Shown in pieces: positions 49,901 to 58,841 of a DNA stretch of 64,000 bases. Source of the stretch: Pedobacter nototheniae (GTDB lineage: Bacteria > Bacteroidota > Bacteroidia > Sphingobacteriales > Sphingobacteriaceae). Where the stretch lies: positions 1 to 64,000 of the forward strand of contig NZ_RQRS01000028.1 of the NCBI RefSeq assembly GCF_004335085.1. The letters run 5' to 3'. Positions within the stretch are counted from its first letter, which is position 1, and each line of letters begins with the position of its first letter. A program made the translations under genes and the position numbers. Below the pieces are notes generated by a model, which saw nothing but the letters and a program-made list of their open reading frames with translations, did not search any database and was not told where the DNA came from.

Positions 49901-52900
49901 ACAGTAGGTTCTATCGATGTTCCGATTGTTACACCATCAGCGGTTACTATAAATCAAGGATCTGTTGCCTCGTTAATGGCAACATCAAGTACAGCGGGTG
50001 CTGTTATAAATTGGTATGATAGTCCGGCGGCTGTAGTTCCAGTATTTACAGGAGAAACTTTTGTAACACCACCTTTAAATGCCACTACTACATATTATGT
50101 GGAGGCAACGGTGCCTGGGGGTTGTCCGGCAACAAACAAAGCAACAGTAATTGTTACTGTTATTCCTAATGGTACTCCAATAATTACACCTTGTGGTGCC
50201 GCTACAATTGCAGCAGATAAGGGAGTTACAGGAGTGGCGCTTTTAGCTGATGTATTTAATCCTAACCTTGCGGTTGATAATGATATTAACACAGGATCGA
50301 GTTTGGTTATTCCAGTTGGTGCAGTAGGCGCTTCTGTATACCAACGCTTAGGATTTGCCGGAGGATTATCAAATGTTGGTGATACATTAATTGTAAACAT
50401 CACTTCGCCAGGTAAATTACTATCACTAGCGGTATTGCCAAGTTTAACTGTAACAAGTTTTAATGGTAGCACCAGCAATAATGATGGTGTTGCAGTTACC
50501 AATCCTTTAATTGATTTACAATTGCTGGCAGATGGTAGTGGGGCAACCTTTAAGCTTGTGCCAACATCACCATTTGATGGGGTAGAAGTAAGATTAAGCT
50601 CTGGCTTATTAGGTGCCTTATCTTCTGTTAATTTAAATTATGCTCAACGTACAACAACATTGCCAACGGTTGCCGCGGCTACAGTTAGTGCCTGTCAAGG
50701 TACAGCAGCTACGCTAACTGTTACAAATCCAAAAGCAAATACTGTATATAAATGGTATCAAGGTACAATTTACCAAGCAGGTAAAGATGGGGTAACCTTT
50801 ACTACTGATCCAACGTTGGCTGCAGGTAGTTACGATTTCTTTGTAACAGCATCTGCATATGGTTGCGAAACTAAGCCAACTAAGGTAGTGGTAACGATTT
50901 TACCGCCAGCAGTTAATCCGGTTCCATCGCCAGGCAATCCAACTGTAACCTGTGTAAACACACCAGCAACCCTAAATGTGGTAGCAGTAACTGGCATTAC
51001 TTATAATTGGTATGATGCCGCAACAGGAGGAAATGTTTTAGTAAATAATAACAGTAGTTTCACTACATCTGCTTCTTTAGCTGCGGGTGCTACATATGAT
51101 TATTATGTAGAGGCCGTGAGCGGAAGCAATTGTGTTAACTCTACACGTACAAAAATTAGCATTACTGTAAATCCGTCATCAACAGCAAGTGATATTACCG
51201 TTGTTGGAAATACATCATTATGCGCATCAGGCGTAGCCGTATTAACTGCGAGCAGCACAACGGTTACTAACCCAATATTTACCTGGTACAGCGATGCTGC
51301 CTTAACCAATCAGGTAGCCAATACAGCACAATTTACAACGCCACCAGTTACTGCAACAACTAAGTTTTATGTAACGGTAAGTGGTACAAATAAATGTGCA
51401 AATGCGCCAGGCAGTGCAGAGGAAGTAACTATAACAGTTAATCCGGTGGCTGTAGCATCTGATATTAGCTTATCGGGCACAAGCACAATTTGTGGTGGTT
51501 CTACTGCAACGCTTATGGCAAGTAGTACAACAATTACAAACCCAATATTTAGCTGGTACACCGATGCCGCTTTAACAAACAAAGTGTTTGAAGGCGCAAC
51601 ATTTACAACAGGAATTTTAAGCGCTACTACCACTTATTATGTAACTGTAAGAGGAGATAACAAATGCGAAAATACAGTGGCAACTGCTAAATCAATTACC
51701 ATAACAGTTAATCCGGTAGCAACCGATGCTGATGTAACCATTAGTGGGTTAGCCTCTATATGTAAAGGGTCATCAACAACTTTATCCGCTACTACCACTA
51801 CAGTTACCAACCCGGTATTTACTTGGTATAGTGATGCTGCATTAACTACCGTTGCCTATACAGGGGCAACATTTGCAACACCAACTTTAACCGCAAATAC
51901 AACTTATTATGTAACGGTGAGAGGGGATAACAGATGTGAAAATAAAGCAAATGCAAAAGTTGTAAGCATTACAGTAAAAGATTACGCCACAGCAGCAGAT
52001 ATTACAGTTAGCAATGCAAATATTTGTTCAGGATCTGCTGTATCATTAATGGCATCAAGCTTAACGGTAACACAACCTGTATTTACATGGTATAGTGATG
52101 CCTCATTAACAAGTGTAGTATTTACTGGGCCAACATTTAGCATCCCATCATTAACTGCCACTACCACGTACTATGTAACGGTTAAAGGCACTAATAAATG
52201 CGAAAATGCTGCTGCCGATGCTAAACAAGTAATGGTAACTGTTAATCCGCTAGCAACTACTACAGATATTATTGTTAATGGAGGAACGGTTGCTTGTGCA
52301 GGATCATCAACCACACTTAATGCAACATCGCCAACGGTTACCAACCCAGTATTTACTTGGTATAGTGATGCTGCCTTAACTAATGTAAGTTTTGTTGGTC
52401 CTAATTTTATAACACCAGCTTTATCTGCAAACACAACTTACTATGTTACGGTAAAAGGCGATAATAAATGCGAAAACGCTCCAGGTACAGCTAAATCAAT
52501 TAGCATCACCATTAAACCAATTGCATCATCAACAGATGTTACTGCTGCAGATGCAACAATTTGCGCAGGTTCATCTACAAATTTAACGGCAACATCAACA
52601 ACGGTTACCAATCCAATATTTACTTGGTACAAAGATGCTGCCTTAACTACGGTAGCTTTTGTTGGCGCTACTTATACAACTGATCCATTAAATGCAACAA
52701 CTAAATTCTATGTTACTGTAAAAGGTGATAATGTATGTGAAAGTTCAGCTGCAACGGCTAAAATAGTAACCGTAACAGTGAATATTGCTGCAACGGCAGA
52801 TGATATAACTTTATCAACTCCAGCAACCATTTGCGGTACAGGTACGGTTGTAATTAATGCAAGTAGTACAACGGTTACCAACCCAGTATTTACCTGGTAC

Positions 52901-54655
52901 AATGATGCATCACTTACCAGTGTTGCTTTTGTTGGGCCAATATTTACAACGCCAACTTTAACTACAACCACTACCTATTATGTAACCGTTAAAGGTGCCA
53001 ACAAATGCGAAAATAGCAGTGCAAATGCAAAAACCATTACGGTAAAAGTTAATCCATCAGCAACAGCATCTGATGTTTCTGTAACAGGTTCTACTTCAAT
53101 CTGTGCCAGTGCATCAGCAAGTTTAACCGCTACAAGTACTACGATTATCAATCCGGTATTTACCTGGTATAACGATGCTGCCTTAACCAGCGTAGCTAAT
53201 GTAGGTGCCGTATTTACAACGCCTGTGCTTACTGCCAACACTACATATTATGTTACCGTAAAAGGCGATAACAGATGTGAAAACACCGCAGGAAATGCAA
53301 GTGCAGTAAACATTGTAGTTAATGCATTGCCAACAAACCCTGTAGTTTCTAGTACTGGAACAAATATTTGCGCAGGCGATGCTACAACATTAACAATTTC
53401 TAACCCGCAACCTGGTGTAACATACGAATGGTATAGCGCTGCAACGGGCGGAAGCTTGTTAAATACCGGTACAACTTATACAACCGGAATGCTTGCCAAT
53501 ACAACCGATTACTATATAATTGCAATTGGAACAGGCGGTTGTAACAACAACGGAGGCAGAGTTAAAATTACTGTAACGGTAAATACTAAACCTAATGTGC
53601 CAACAGTTGCATCATCATCGGTAAGTGTATGTACAGGCAGTGCAGCTGTGCTATCCGTGCTAAACCCTCAGGCAAATGTAACCTATAACTGGTTTACAAC
53701 TGCAACAGGTGGAACAGCAGTAGGCTCAGGAAGCACATTCTCTACTCCGGCAGTAACAGCAAATGCTACTTATTATGTAGAAGCTACCTCAGGCTCTTGT
53801 ACATCAACCTCAAGAACGGCAGTTAATGTAATTCCATTGCCAGTACCGGTTGCACCAGCATCGGCAACACCGGCCAATGGAACATTATGCGCAGGTAGTA
53901 CAACTGTATTAACCGTTAACAATCCGGTTACGGGATTAATTTATAGATGGTACGCTGCTAGTTCTGGAGGTAATGTACTTGCAGAAGGTGTAACATTTAC
54001 AACGCCTGCTTTAACCACTAATACAACATATTATGTAGAAAGTATTGCTACTGGTGGTTGTGCTAGTGCAACAAGAACAGCCGTAACTATAAATATATTA
54101 CCTGTACTTGAAAAACCTGTTGTTGTTTTAAGAACCTCAGACGCTGGTAGTGTAACTTTTGGATGGGCAGCTGTAAATGGCGCAACAGGGTACGAAGTTT
54201 CTACAGATAACGGTTTAACATGGCAAAGCCCTACTAACGGAGCATCAGGTACAACGTACTTCGTAGCAGGTTTAAAACCAGATCAGGCGGTAACTATTAT
54301 TGTTAGAGCCAAAGGACAGATTGATTGCCAAACCAGTGCAAACTCAACTCCGTTTACTGGTAAGGCAACAAACCCACTTGGAAATGAAGTTTATATACCA
54401 AATGCATTTACGCCAAATAACGATGGTAAAAATGATATCTTCCTTATTTATGGAACCTCAATAGCAAGTGCAAAAATGTACGTATACACACAATGGGGCA
54501 ATCTTATATTCCAGTCGGATTCTGTTGCCAACGGATGGGATGGAACATATAAGGGCGTTAACCAAACAACAGGCGTATACGTGTACATGGTTGATGTGAC
54601 TTTTAACGATGGAACCAAATCGATTAAAAAGGGTACTATAACTTTAATTAGATAA
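46907..54655 (+). CDS. Giant T9SS-secreted Ig-like repeat protein, C-terminal part with type B sorting domain
   Basis: 2582 codons from an in-frame GTG; the frame is actually open from 46862. It finishes the fourth He_PIG repeat, has a fifth, and then about twenty Ig-like domains of the form C-x-G-x-x-x-TL...NWYDAATGG...FTTPxLTxxTTYYVE. Three more copies of the roughly 160-190-residue module lie at about nt 47700-48165, 48940-49405 and 50180-50655. Eight nearly regular 90-residue domains lie at 51185-53332. The C-terminus has a fibronectin-like region and the gliding motility-associated (CHU_C/type B) sorting domain: IPNAFTPNNDGKNDIFLIYG, TQWGNLIFQSDSVANGWDGT, GVYVYMVDV. Such proteins are exported by the type IX system and act as adhesins. 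Without its own signal peptide, the 3' part alone would not be exported. Confidence 0.88.
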   Translation: MSASYSLKVIGQLSLPSATLANGVVGDVYTTQTLPAVSGGTAPYTYLATNLPPGLSFNTVTREISGTPTVGGNYTISLTATDANNNKVNTDYTISVTVKAPVVAGVSVCAGSPATLSVSNLQTGVTYNWYASSGSTPLATNNAGTFVTPAVSAQTTFYVEAVSGTAVSSRTAVTVSINPPATPAVITTNNQVINSGQTTTLSATADAGNTINWYVTATGGTQLATGASFTTPALTTTTTFYVETVNGNGCTSASRVPVTVTVITGPGNPNCNAANSQNTGITGICLLCGITGPGNSTDADLTNFTRISLAVGVTSVGYQQLIFPAAGAATDSIRLDLATPTGLLDLGVLGNITVNVLNGSTIVKTYQLNSSLLDLKLLSGNRFTATLLAGGVYDRVEVRFGALVSAITSLDIYGAQIIYPNPTLTAGNQTICSGSTATLTATANGGTTLNWYSAATGGTLLTSGGTYTTPALTATTTYYIEVLKGTCANPTRIPVTVTVTPVLAAPVLAPIAGACQGSSATLSVSNPDAAITYNWYDAATGGNLVFTGSVFTTPVLNANTTYYVEALQGTCISATRTAAVVTVTPRPALAVITASASTVSPGQTAILNAGPTDPNVSFKWYTSANATTAVYTGDTYVTPPLTATTTYYVESVSNTSGCVSASRVQVTITVDGGGSSNPVPCEAPVSQTSDVVGVALLSGVFNPNLAIDNDTQTASSLVMPVGALGAYAYQTVKFASLSSVGDTVRMLVSTPGKLLSLGLLNGAQVTTYNGTTSNNDTKLLNNTTLLNVQLLSGDSQALITFVPTATFDGIELRLNSGLLGALASINFNYAQRVMVAPTVVSANVTACSGQTAQLEVSNPSALLTYRWYDASGTYLTGKDGTTFTTPALTANTKYYVSGVSASGCVSYRTVVNVTINPLASVPELLAPNVNTCLSTSATFQVKNPVVGTTYNWYSSSTSTTILFTGDKFNTPTVVGGTSYFVEAVNSCGTASARTEAIVTVGSIDVPIVTPSAVTINQGSVASLMATSSTAGAVINWYDSPAAVVPVFTGETFVTPPLNATTTYYVEATVPGGCPATNKATVIVTVIPNGTPIITPCGAATIAADKGVTGVALLADVFNPNLAVDNDINTGSSLVIPVGAVGASVYQRLGFAGGLSNVGDTLIVNITSPGKLLSLAVLPSLTVTSFNGSTSNNDGVAVTNPLIDLQLLADGSGATFKLVPTSPFDGVEVRLSSGLLGALSSVNLNYAQRTTTLPTVAAATVSACQGTAATLTVTNPKANTVYKWYQGTIYQAGKDGVTFTTDPTLAAGSYDFFVTASAYGCETKPTKVVVTILPPAVNPVPSPGNPTVTCVNTPATLNVVAVTGITYNWYDAATGGNVLVNNNSSFTTSASLAAGATYDYYVEAVSGSNCVNSTRTKISITVNPSSTASDITVVGNTSLCASGVAVLTASSTTVTNPIFTWYSDAALTNQVANTAQFTTPPVTATTKFYVTVSGTNKCANAPGSAEEVTITVNPVAVASDISLSGTSTICGGSTATLMASSTTITNPIFSWYTDAALTNKVFEGATFTTGILSATTTYYVTVRGDNKCENTVATAKSITITVNPVATDADVTISGLASICKGSSTTLSATTTTVTNPVFTWYSDAALTTVAYTGATFATPTLTANTTYYVTVRGDNRCENKANAKVVSITVKDYATAADITVSNANICSGSAVSLMASSLTVTQPVFTWYSDASLTSVVFTGPTFSIPSLTATTTYYVTVKGTNKCENAAADAKQVMVTVNPLATTTDIIVNGGTVACAGSSTTLNATSPTVTNPVFTWYSDAALTNVSFVGPNFITPALSANTTYYVTVKGDNKCENAPGTAKSISITIKPIASSTDVTAADATICAGSSTNLTATSTTVTNPIFTWYKDAALTTVAFVGATYTTDPLNATTKFYVTVKGDNVCESSAATAKIVTVTVNIAATADDITLSTPATICGTGTVVINASSTTVTNPVFTWYNDASLTSVAFVGPIFTTPTLTTTTTYYVTVKGANKCENSSANAKTITVKVNPSATASDVSVTGSTSICASASASLTATSTTIINPVFTWYNDAALTSVANVGAVFTTPVLTANTTYYVTVKGDNRCENTAGNASAVNIVVNALPTNPVVSSTGTNICAGDATTLTISNPQPGVTYEWYSAATGGSLLNTGTTYTTGMLANTTDYYIIAIGTGGCNNNGGRVKITVTVNTKPNVPTVASSSVSVCTGSAAVLSVLNPQANVTYNWFTTATGGTAVGSGSTFSTPAVTANATYYVEATSGSCTSTSRTAVNVIPLPVPVAPASATPANGTLCAGSTTVLTVNNPVTGLIYRWYAASSGGNVLAEGVTFTTPALTTNTTYYVESIATGGCASATRTAVTINILPVLEKPVVVLRTSDAGSVTFGWAAVNGATGYEVSTDNGLTWQSPTNGASGTTYFVAGLKPDQAVTIIVRAKGQIDCQTSANSTPFTGKATNPLGNEVYIPNAFTPNNDGKNDIFLIYGTSIASAKMYVYTQWGNLIFQSDSVANGWDGTYKGVNQTTGVYVYMVDVTFNDGTKSIKKGTITLIR
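51185..53332 (+). repeat. Eight tandem ~270-bp coding repeats (Ig-like domains)
   Basis: Eight consecutive units of 89-90 residues. Each has C near position 12, TNPVFTWYSDAALT in the middle, and TTYYVTVKGDNKCEN near the end; the two Cys could make one disulfide per domain. Unit-to-unit identity is high but not perfect at the DNA level, showing expansion by recombination. Confidence 0.9.
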
Positions 54656-54696
54656 TGATAAGCAGGATAAATTATTAACAGACAAAATTGAATATT

Positions 54697-55695
54697 ATGA
54701 AAATACTATCGGCTTTAAAAATATATGCAGTACTGGGTTTGATGCTTCTAACTGCTAAATCATTTGCCCAAACAGATCCGCATTTTTCCCAGTATTATGC
54801 TTATCCATTATGGTTAAACCCTGCTTTAACAGGGGTTATAGATGGCGATTATAGAGCATCTGTTAATTTTAAGCAGCAATGGGGTGGATTAAATAATTCC
54901 TTTTTAACAGGTGGGGCCTCCTTTGATCTTGCACCTAAAAAGAATTTTGCCTTTGGTGCAACAGTTTTAAATCAAAGGGCAGGAGATTTGGACTTCAACT
55001 ATTTAAGTGCTTTAATTTCTGGTTCTTACCGATTAAGGTTTGGCGTAGAAGGTTTACAAATGATTAGTTTTGGTTTACAGGCTGGCTTTGTAAATCGCAG
55101 TTTCGATTTCTCAAAAGCTCGATTCGGAGATCAGTTTAACCCTGTTTCGGGTTACGATGGTGGCTTGGGAAGCGGCGAAACTTTATCTTCTTCTTCATCT
55201 TTTGTACCCGATATTAATGCCGGTATCATGTATTTCGATGGAAATCCTAATCAATCCGTAAATGTATTTTTAGGAGCAAGTGCTGCACATTTAAATCGTC
55301 CTGTCGAACGTTTTTCTGGATCAAGTGAACGTACACCCATTCGTTTTACAGCACATGGGGGCGCAAGAATTAGAGCCTCGGAAATGTTTGATATTGTTCC
55401 AAATGCATTAGTGATGTACCAGGGCAATACCAGTGAAGTTTCGCTTGGTGCTTACGGCCAGCTAACCCTTAACAACTCCTCAAATATTTTATTTGGTGGA
55501 AATTATAGGGTTAAAGATGCTGCAATTGCCTTTGTTGGTTTGCAACTTAAAAATATGGTTTTTGGTTTAAGCTACGATATTAACACATCAACCTTTCAAA
55601 GAGCATCAAACAGTAACGGAGGTTTAGAATTATCAGTTACGTTAATTGGTCGCAATGGAATAATTGGCCCTAACTTCTTCTGTCCACGTTTATAA
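54697..55695 (+). CDS. PorP/SprF-family type IX secretion membrane protein
   Basis: 332 residues from ATG 54697 (a TTG at 54688 is possible). Signal peptide ending SFAQ; then TDPHFSQYYAYPLWLNPALTG, the hallmark of PorP/SprF, followed by a beta-barrel-like sequence. In this family each member usually pairs with a neighbouring type B sorting-domain protein, which matches the giant gene 41 nt upstream. Outer membrane. Confidence 0.94.
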   Translation: MKILSALKIYAVLGLMLLTAKSFAQTDPHFSQYYAYPLWLNPALTGVIDGDYRASVNFKQQWGGLNNSFLTGGASFDLAPKKNFAFGATVLNQRAGDLDFNYLSALISGSYRLRFGVEGLQMISFGLQAGFVNRSFDFSKARFGDQFNPVSGYDGGLGSGETLSSSSSFVPDINAGIMYFDGNPNQSVNVFLGASAAHLNRPVERFSGSSERTPIRFTAHGGARIRASEMFDIVPNALVMYQGNTSEVSLGAYGQLTLNNSSNILFGGNYRVKDAAIAFVGLQLKNMVFGLSYDINTSTFQRASNSNGGLELSVTLIGRNGIIGPNFFCPRL

Positions 55696-55706
55696 TAAAC
55701 AATCAA

Positions 55707-57701
55707 ATGAAAAAAATATTCCTACTCCTTTTATTCGCATATGCTGGCACTGCAAACGCTCAATATGTGGTAGATTATAAAAAAGTTGCAGATACCTATT
55801 TTCAAAATAAGGATTATTACGCAGCATCAACATTCTATAAAAAGGCTTTAAAAATTGATGGCGATAGTACGCAGGCTATCATTCCATATGGAAAGGATAA
55901 AAGGCCAACTAAAGAAGATAAGGTAATTGAGGATTATGAGGGCTCTATCTATAACCTGGCAGAATCTAGCCGAATGTATAGAGAGTTTTCTGAAGCCGAA
56001 AAATACTATGGTGTAGCCAGCACTTTTACCAATACAAAATATAGAAAAGCTATTTTTTATTACGGTGAAAGCCTAAGAGCCAATAAAAAATTTCCAGAAG
56101 CTATAAAAGCTTTCGAAGAGTTTAACCGTAAAAACCCTAATGATTTATTGCTGAAAACCGCCGAAAGGGAGATTCTTTCATGCAAATTTGCTATGGAAGA
56201 AATGCGATATCCCCGGATGATTCAAATAAGTAAAATGCCAAATCATATAAACGGGCTAGGTTCTAATTATGCTGCGGTTAAGGTTAATAACGACTTTTAT
56301 TTTACATCTTCAAGGCCTGTTGCAGTAGGTTCTAAAAGAGATATTGTGAAAACTGACGCCGGAAACGTACAAATTTCCACCAAAGCTAACCCATTTGTAA
56401 ATAATATTTATGCCACTACGGGCGCAATTAATAACGGAACGGAAGTTTCTGTTAAAATGCTCGATATTAATTTTCCAAAGGATATGGAAGTTGCTGCAAC
56501 TACTTTTAATCCGGCAGGAAACGTTGTGTATTTTACCGGTTGGAGAGATAAAGAGAAATACTCAATATATAGTTCAACCAAAACAGGCGATAAATGGTCT
56601 GACCCACAACCATTGGGCTTACAAGTAAATAGTAAGGATTTTAACTCAGCACAGCCTTTTGTAACCAGCGATGGGAAATTTCTGTTTTTCTCTTCCGATC
56701 GTTCTGGTGGTTATGGTAAATTCGACATTTGGTATTGCTCAATTCGTACCGATGGCTCAATGGGGCAGGCCGTTAATTTAGGTCCAACAATTAATACCGA
56801 AAATGATGAAAGAGCTCCATATTATAATATTTTAACAAAAAAACTCCTCTTTAGTACCGATGGAAGAATAGGTTTGGGTGGATTAGATTTTTTTGAATCG
56901 GAAGGCGATTTAATTTCCTGGTCGGAACCGAAAAATCTTGGTTATCCATTTAATTCATCCAAAGATGATGTTTACTTCTCAGCTATTGATGCACGTGGCG
57001 ATAGAGGTTACATTAGTTCTGATAGAGAATCATCGTGCTGTTTAGAAGTTTTTGAAGTGAAAAAAGAATTTTTCTCTATAACAGGAATCCTTACCGATTG
57101 TAAAACTAAAAAACCTTTGGCAGATGCAACAGTTTCGATTTCAAACTATGAAGGAGAACAAAAAATGACTACCGGTAAAGACGGTAAATATTTACTTAAA
57201 GTTGATGCAAAAAGACCTGTTAGGATTCAGTTTTCAAAGGATAATTATTTCTCCATTAATAAAAACTACGTTTATGAAGAAATGGCAAAAGCCGATACCT
57301 TAATTGCCAAAGATTATTGCATAACTTCATTTATACCTGATGTACCCATTGTATTAGATAATGTGTATTACGAATTTAATAGTGCCGATTTAACAGAGCC
57401 ATCGAAAAAGGTTTTAGATGCACTGGTAACCATTATGGAAGATAATCCAGATATGGAAATTGAGTTAGGCGCACATACCGATGCCATTGGTACGGATGAA
57501 TACAATCAAGCTTTATCAGAAAAAAGAGCACAATCTTGCGTAGATTATTTAGTTAGTAAAAATATTGCCGCCAACAGAATGACCGCCAAAGGTTATGGTA
57601 AAAAGGTGCCAATTGCACTTAATACGTTCAAAAATGGTAAGGATAATCCTGAAGGTAGAGCAAAAAATAGACGTACAGAATTCAAAGTAACCAAAAAATA
57701 A
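55707..57701 (+). CDS. OmpA-family protein with TPR, PD40 propeller and CarboxypepD-like domain
   Basis: 664 residues. Signal peptide (KKIFLLLLFAYAGTANAQ); TPR-like region at about 22-160; PD40/WD40-like beta-propeller at about 190-445 (FFSSDRSGGYGKFDIWYCS); carboxypeptidase-regulatory-like domain at about 455-535 (ITGILTDCKTKKPLADATVS); OmpA peptidoglycan-binding domain at about 550-664 (LDNVYYEFNSADLTEPSKKV; IELGAHTDAIGTDEYN; GRAKNRRTEFKV). Same architecture as PorE-like proteins that anchor type IX machinery to the wall. Starts 11 nt after PorP/SprF, so co-transcribed. Confidence 0.93.
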   Translation: MKKIFLLLLFAYAGTANAQYVVDYKKVADTYFQNKDYYAASTFYKKALKIDGDSTQAIIPYGKDKRPTKEDKVIEDYEGSIYNLAESSRMYREFSEAEKYYGVASTFTNTKYRKAIFYYGESLRANKKFPEAIKAFEEFNRKNPNDLLLKTAEREILSCKFAMEEMRYPRMIQISKMPNHINGLGSNYAAVKVNNDFYFTSSRPVAVGSKRDIVKTDAGNVQISTKANPFVNNIYATTGAINNGTEVSVKMLDINFPKDMEVAATTFNPAGNVVYFTGWRDKEKYSIYSSTKTGDKWSDPQPLGLQVNSKDFNSAQPFVTSDGKFLFFSSDRSGGYGKFDIWYCSIRTDGSMGQAVNLGPTINTENDERAPYYNILTKKLLFSTDGRIGLGGLDFFESEGDLISWSEPKNLGYPFNSSKDDVYFSAIDARGDRGYISSDRESSCCLEVFEVKKEFFSITGILTDCKTKKPLADATVSISNYEGEQKMTTGKDGKYLLKVDAKRPVRIQFSKDNYFSINKNYVYEEMAKADTLIAKDYCITSFIPDVPIVLDNVYYEFNSADLTEPSKKVLDALVTIMEDNPDMEIELGAHTDAIGTDEYNQALSEKRAQSCVDYLVSKNIAANRMTAKGYGKKVPIALNTFKNGKDNPEGRAKNRRTEFKVTKK

Positions 57702-57720
57702 CTTAGTATCCTTTATATTC

Positions 57721-57757
57721 AAAAGCCATCTCTTATAAAACATAGAGATGGCTTTTT
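57721..57757. terminator. Strong intrinsic terminator
   Basis: Perfect 12-bp stem, AAAAGCCATCTC and GAGATGGCTTTT, loop of 12 nt, T run. Ends the T9SS cluster. Confidence 0.92.
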
Positions 57758-57811
57758 CTATTGCCATTAATTTAAAACTAAAGAGTTGTGTTTAACACCT
57801 TTTACTTCATT

Positions 57812-57853
57812 TTTGATACTATTAGTGATTAATTAATCACTAATAGTATCAAA
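57812..57853. repeat. 42-bp perfect palindrome
   Basis: TTTGATACTATTAGTGATTAA (21 nt, given here as halves TTTGATACTATTA and GTGATTAA) is followed immediately by its exact reverse complement, with no loop. The right half runs into the tandem array at 57841, so the left half is one inverted array-like unit. Able to form a cruciform or RNA hairpin. Confidence 0.95.
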
Positions 57854-58045
57854 TTATAGACTATTAGTATCAAACTATATACTAATAGTATCAAGCCATA
57901 GACTATTAGTATCAAATTATAGATTAATAGTATCAAACTATATACTAATAGTATCAAGCGATAGACTATTAGTATCAAATTATAGATTAATAGTATCAAG
58001 CTATATACTAATAGTATTAAATTATAGATTAATAGTATCAAACTT
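57841..58045. repeat. Second 21-bp tandem repeat array
   Basis: Nine 21-bp units start at 57841 and every 21 bp thereafter to 58029, plus a partial unit. Consensus T[A/T]TAGTATCAAA-type: TAATAGTATCAAACTATATA followed by C or T. No spacers, so not CRISPR. The minus strand is open through it but encodes only a hydrophobic heptad repeat. Confidence 0.93.
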
Positions 58046-58134
58046 ACTCCTGTGGTTGCTATTATCACCAATCATTTAAAAACCGGCTACAGGTATAAAT
58101 TTTCTTGCTGGCCTTGTTAAATAAACCTGACCGA

Positions 58135-58547
58135 CAGCGGTATCTCGATTTTTTCTATCGGGATAAAGCAGAAAGCAAGAAGCAATTTTCAAAAGAACTA
58201 CAGGCTTTGCTTTCCAAAAAACTTAAAATAAACATTTGGAAATGAGCAGACAGAAGCATTTAACGCGGTGAAGTCCCGCTATCCTTACTGCCGAAGAAAA
58301 ATCGGCATTCATCCTATCGGGTTTAGAATGTAAGGGTTAAACCTAATAAAGGAGATTACTTTACGCCATAACACAATCCTTAGTTCCGTTCGCAATGACG
58401 GTCGTATACAAATAAGAATTACAAAACCGCACGTCTTTGCGAGGAGGAACGACGAAGCAATCTTTTCATCCGTATCAATTTGGTTTTTAATAGCAGAAAC
58501 GATCGATTTAAAACCAACAGCGGTATCTCGATTTTTTCTATCGGGAT
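58135..58547. repeat. Degenerate dispersed intergenic repeats
   Basis: A 30-bp direct repeat, starting CAGCGGTATCTCGATTTTTT, occurs exactly at 58135-58164 and 58518-58547; each copy contains an ATCTCGAT/ATCGGGAT hairpin. Between them lie CGTTCGCAATGACGG (about 58387-58402) and TTTGCGAGGAGGAACGACG (about 58436-58454), opposite-facing variants of the TTGCGAGGA-type words often scattered between genes in Pedobacter relatives. The stretch is richer in G+C than its surroundings. I see no gene in 57702-58841. Confidence 0.55.
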
Positions 58548-58841
58548 TTAGCAAAGGGCGGGGCTGCAGGAGCCAAAAACTACTGACAATGTTTTCCAAA
58601 AAAAATAATTCGCTTTTAGGCTTAGTTAAACTAATGGTTAAACCAAAATCAATATTTTCTAGATCTAGAATACTTCTATCGTCCTAAATTTTTGCTAATC
58701 TAATTTGAACATCAGCCAGAAACTGGGTGTTAATGCATTGGATTCCTTTTTCTGTGCTTTTACTCAAAAAAAATACTAAACAACCAAAAGTTTTAACAAC
58801 TTCAATATAATCTTTGTAATTTTCGCAGTCCATTAAAGCAA

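Noticed and set aside
52171..53241. Regularly spaced minus-strand ORFs of about 87 codons
   Set aside because: They are shadows of the 270-bp coding repeats on the plus strand.
57829..58071. Minus-strand 80-codon ORF across the 21-bp array encoding hydrophobic heptads
   Set aside because: The frame is open only because 21 is divisible by three and the unit lacks stops on that strand; low complexity, no promoter, no start context.
58309..58599. Minus-strand ORF in the lanB upstream gap
   Set aside because: It lies across dispersed repeats, has no recognisable domain and an inconsistent start.
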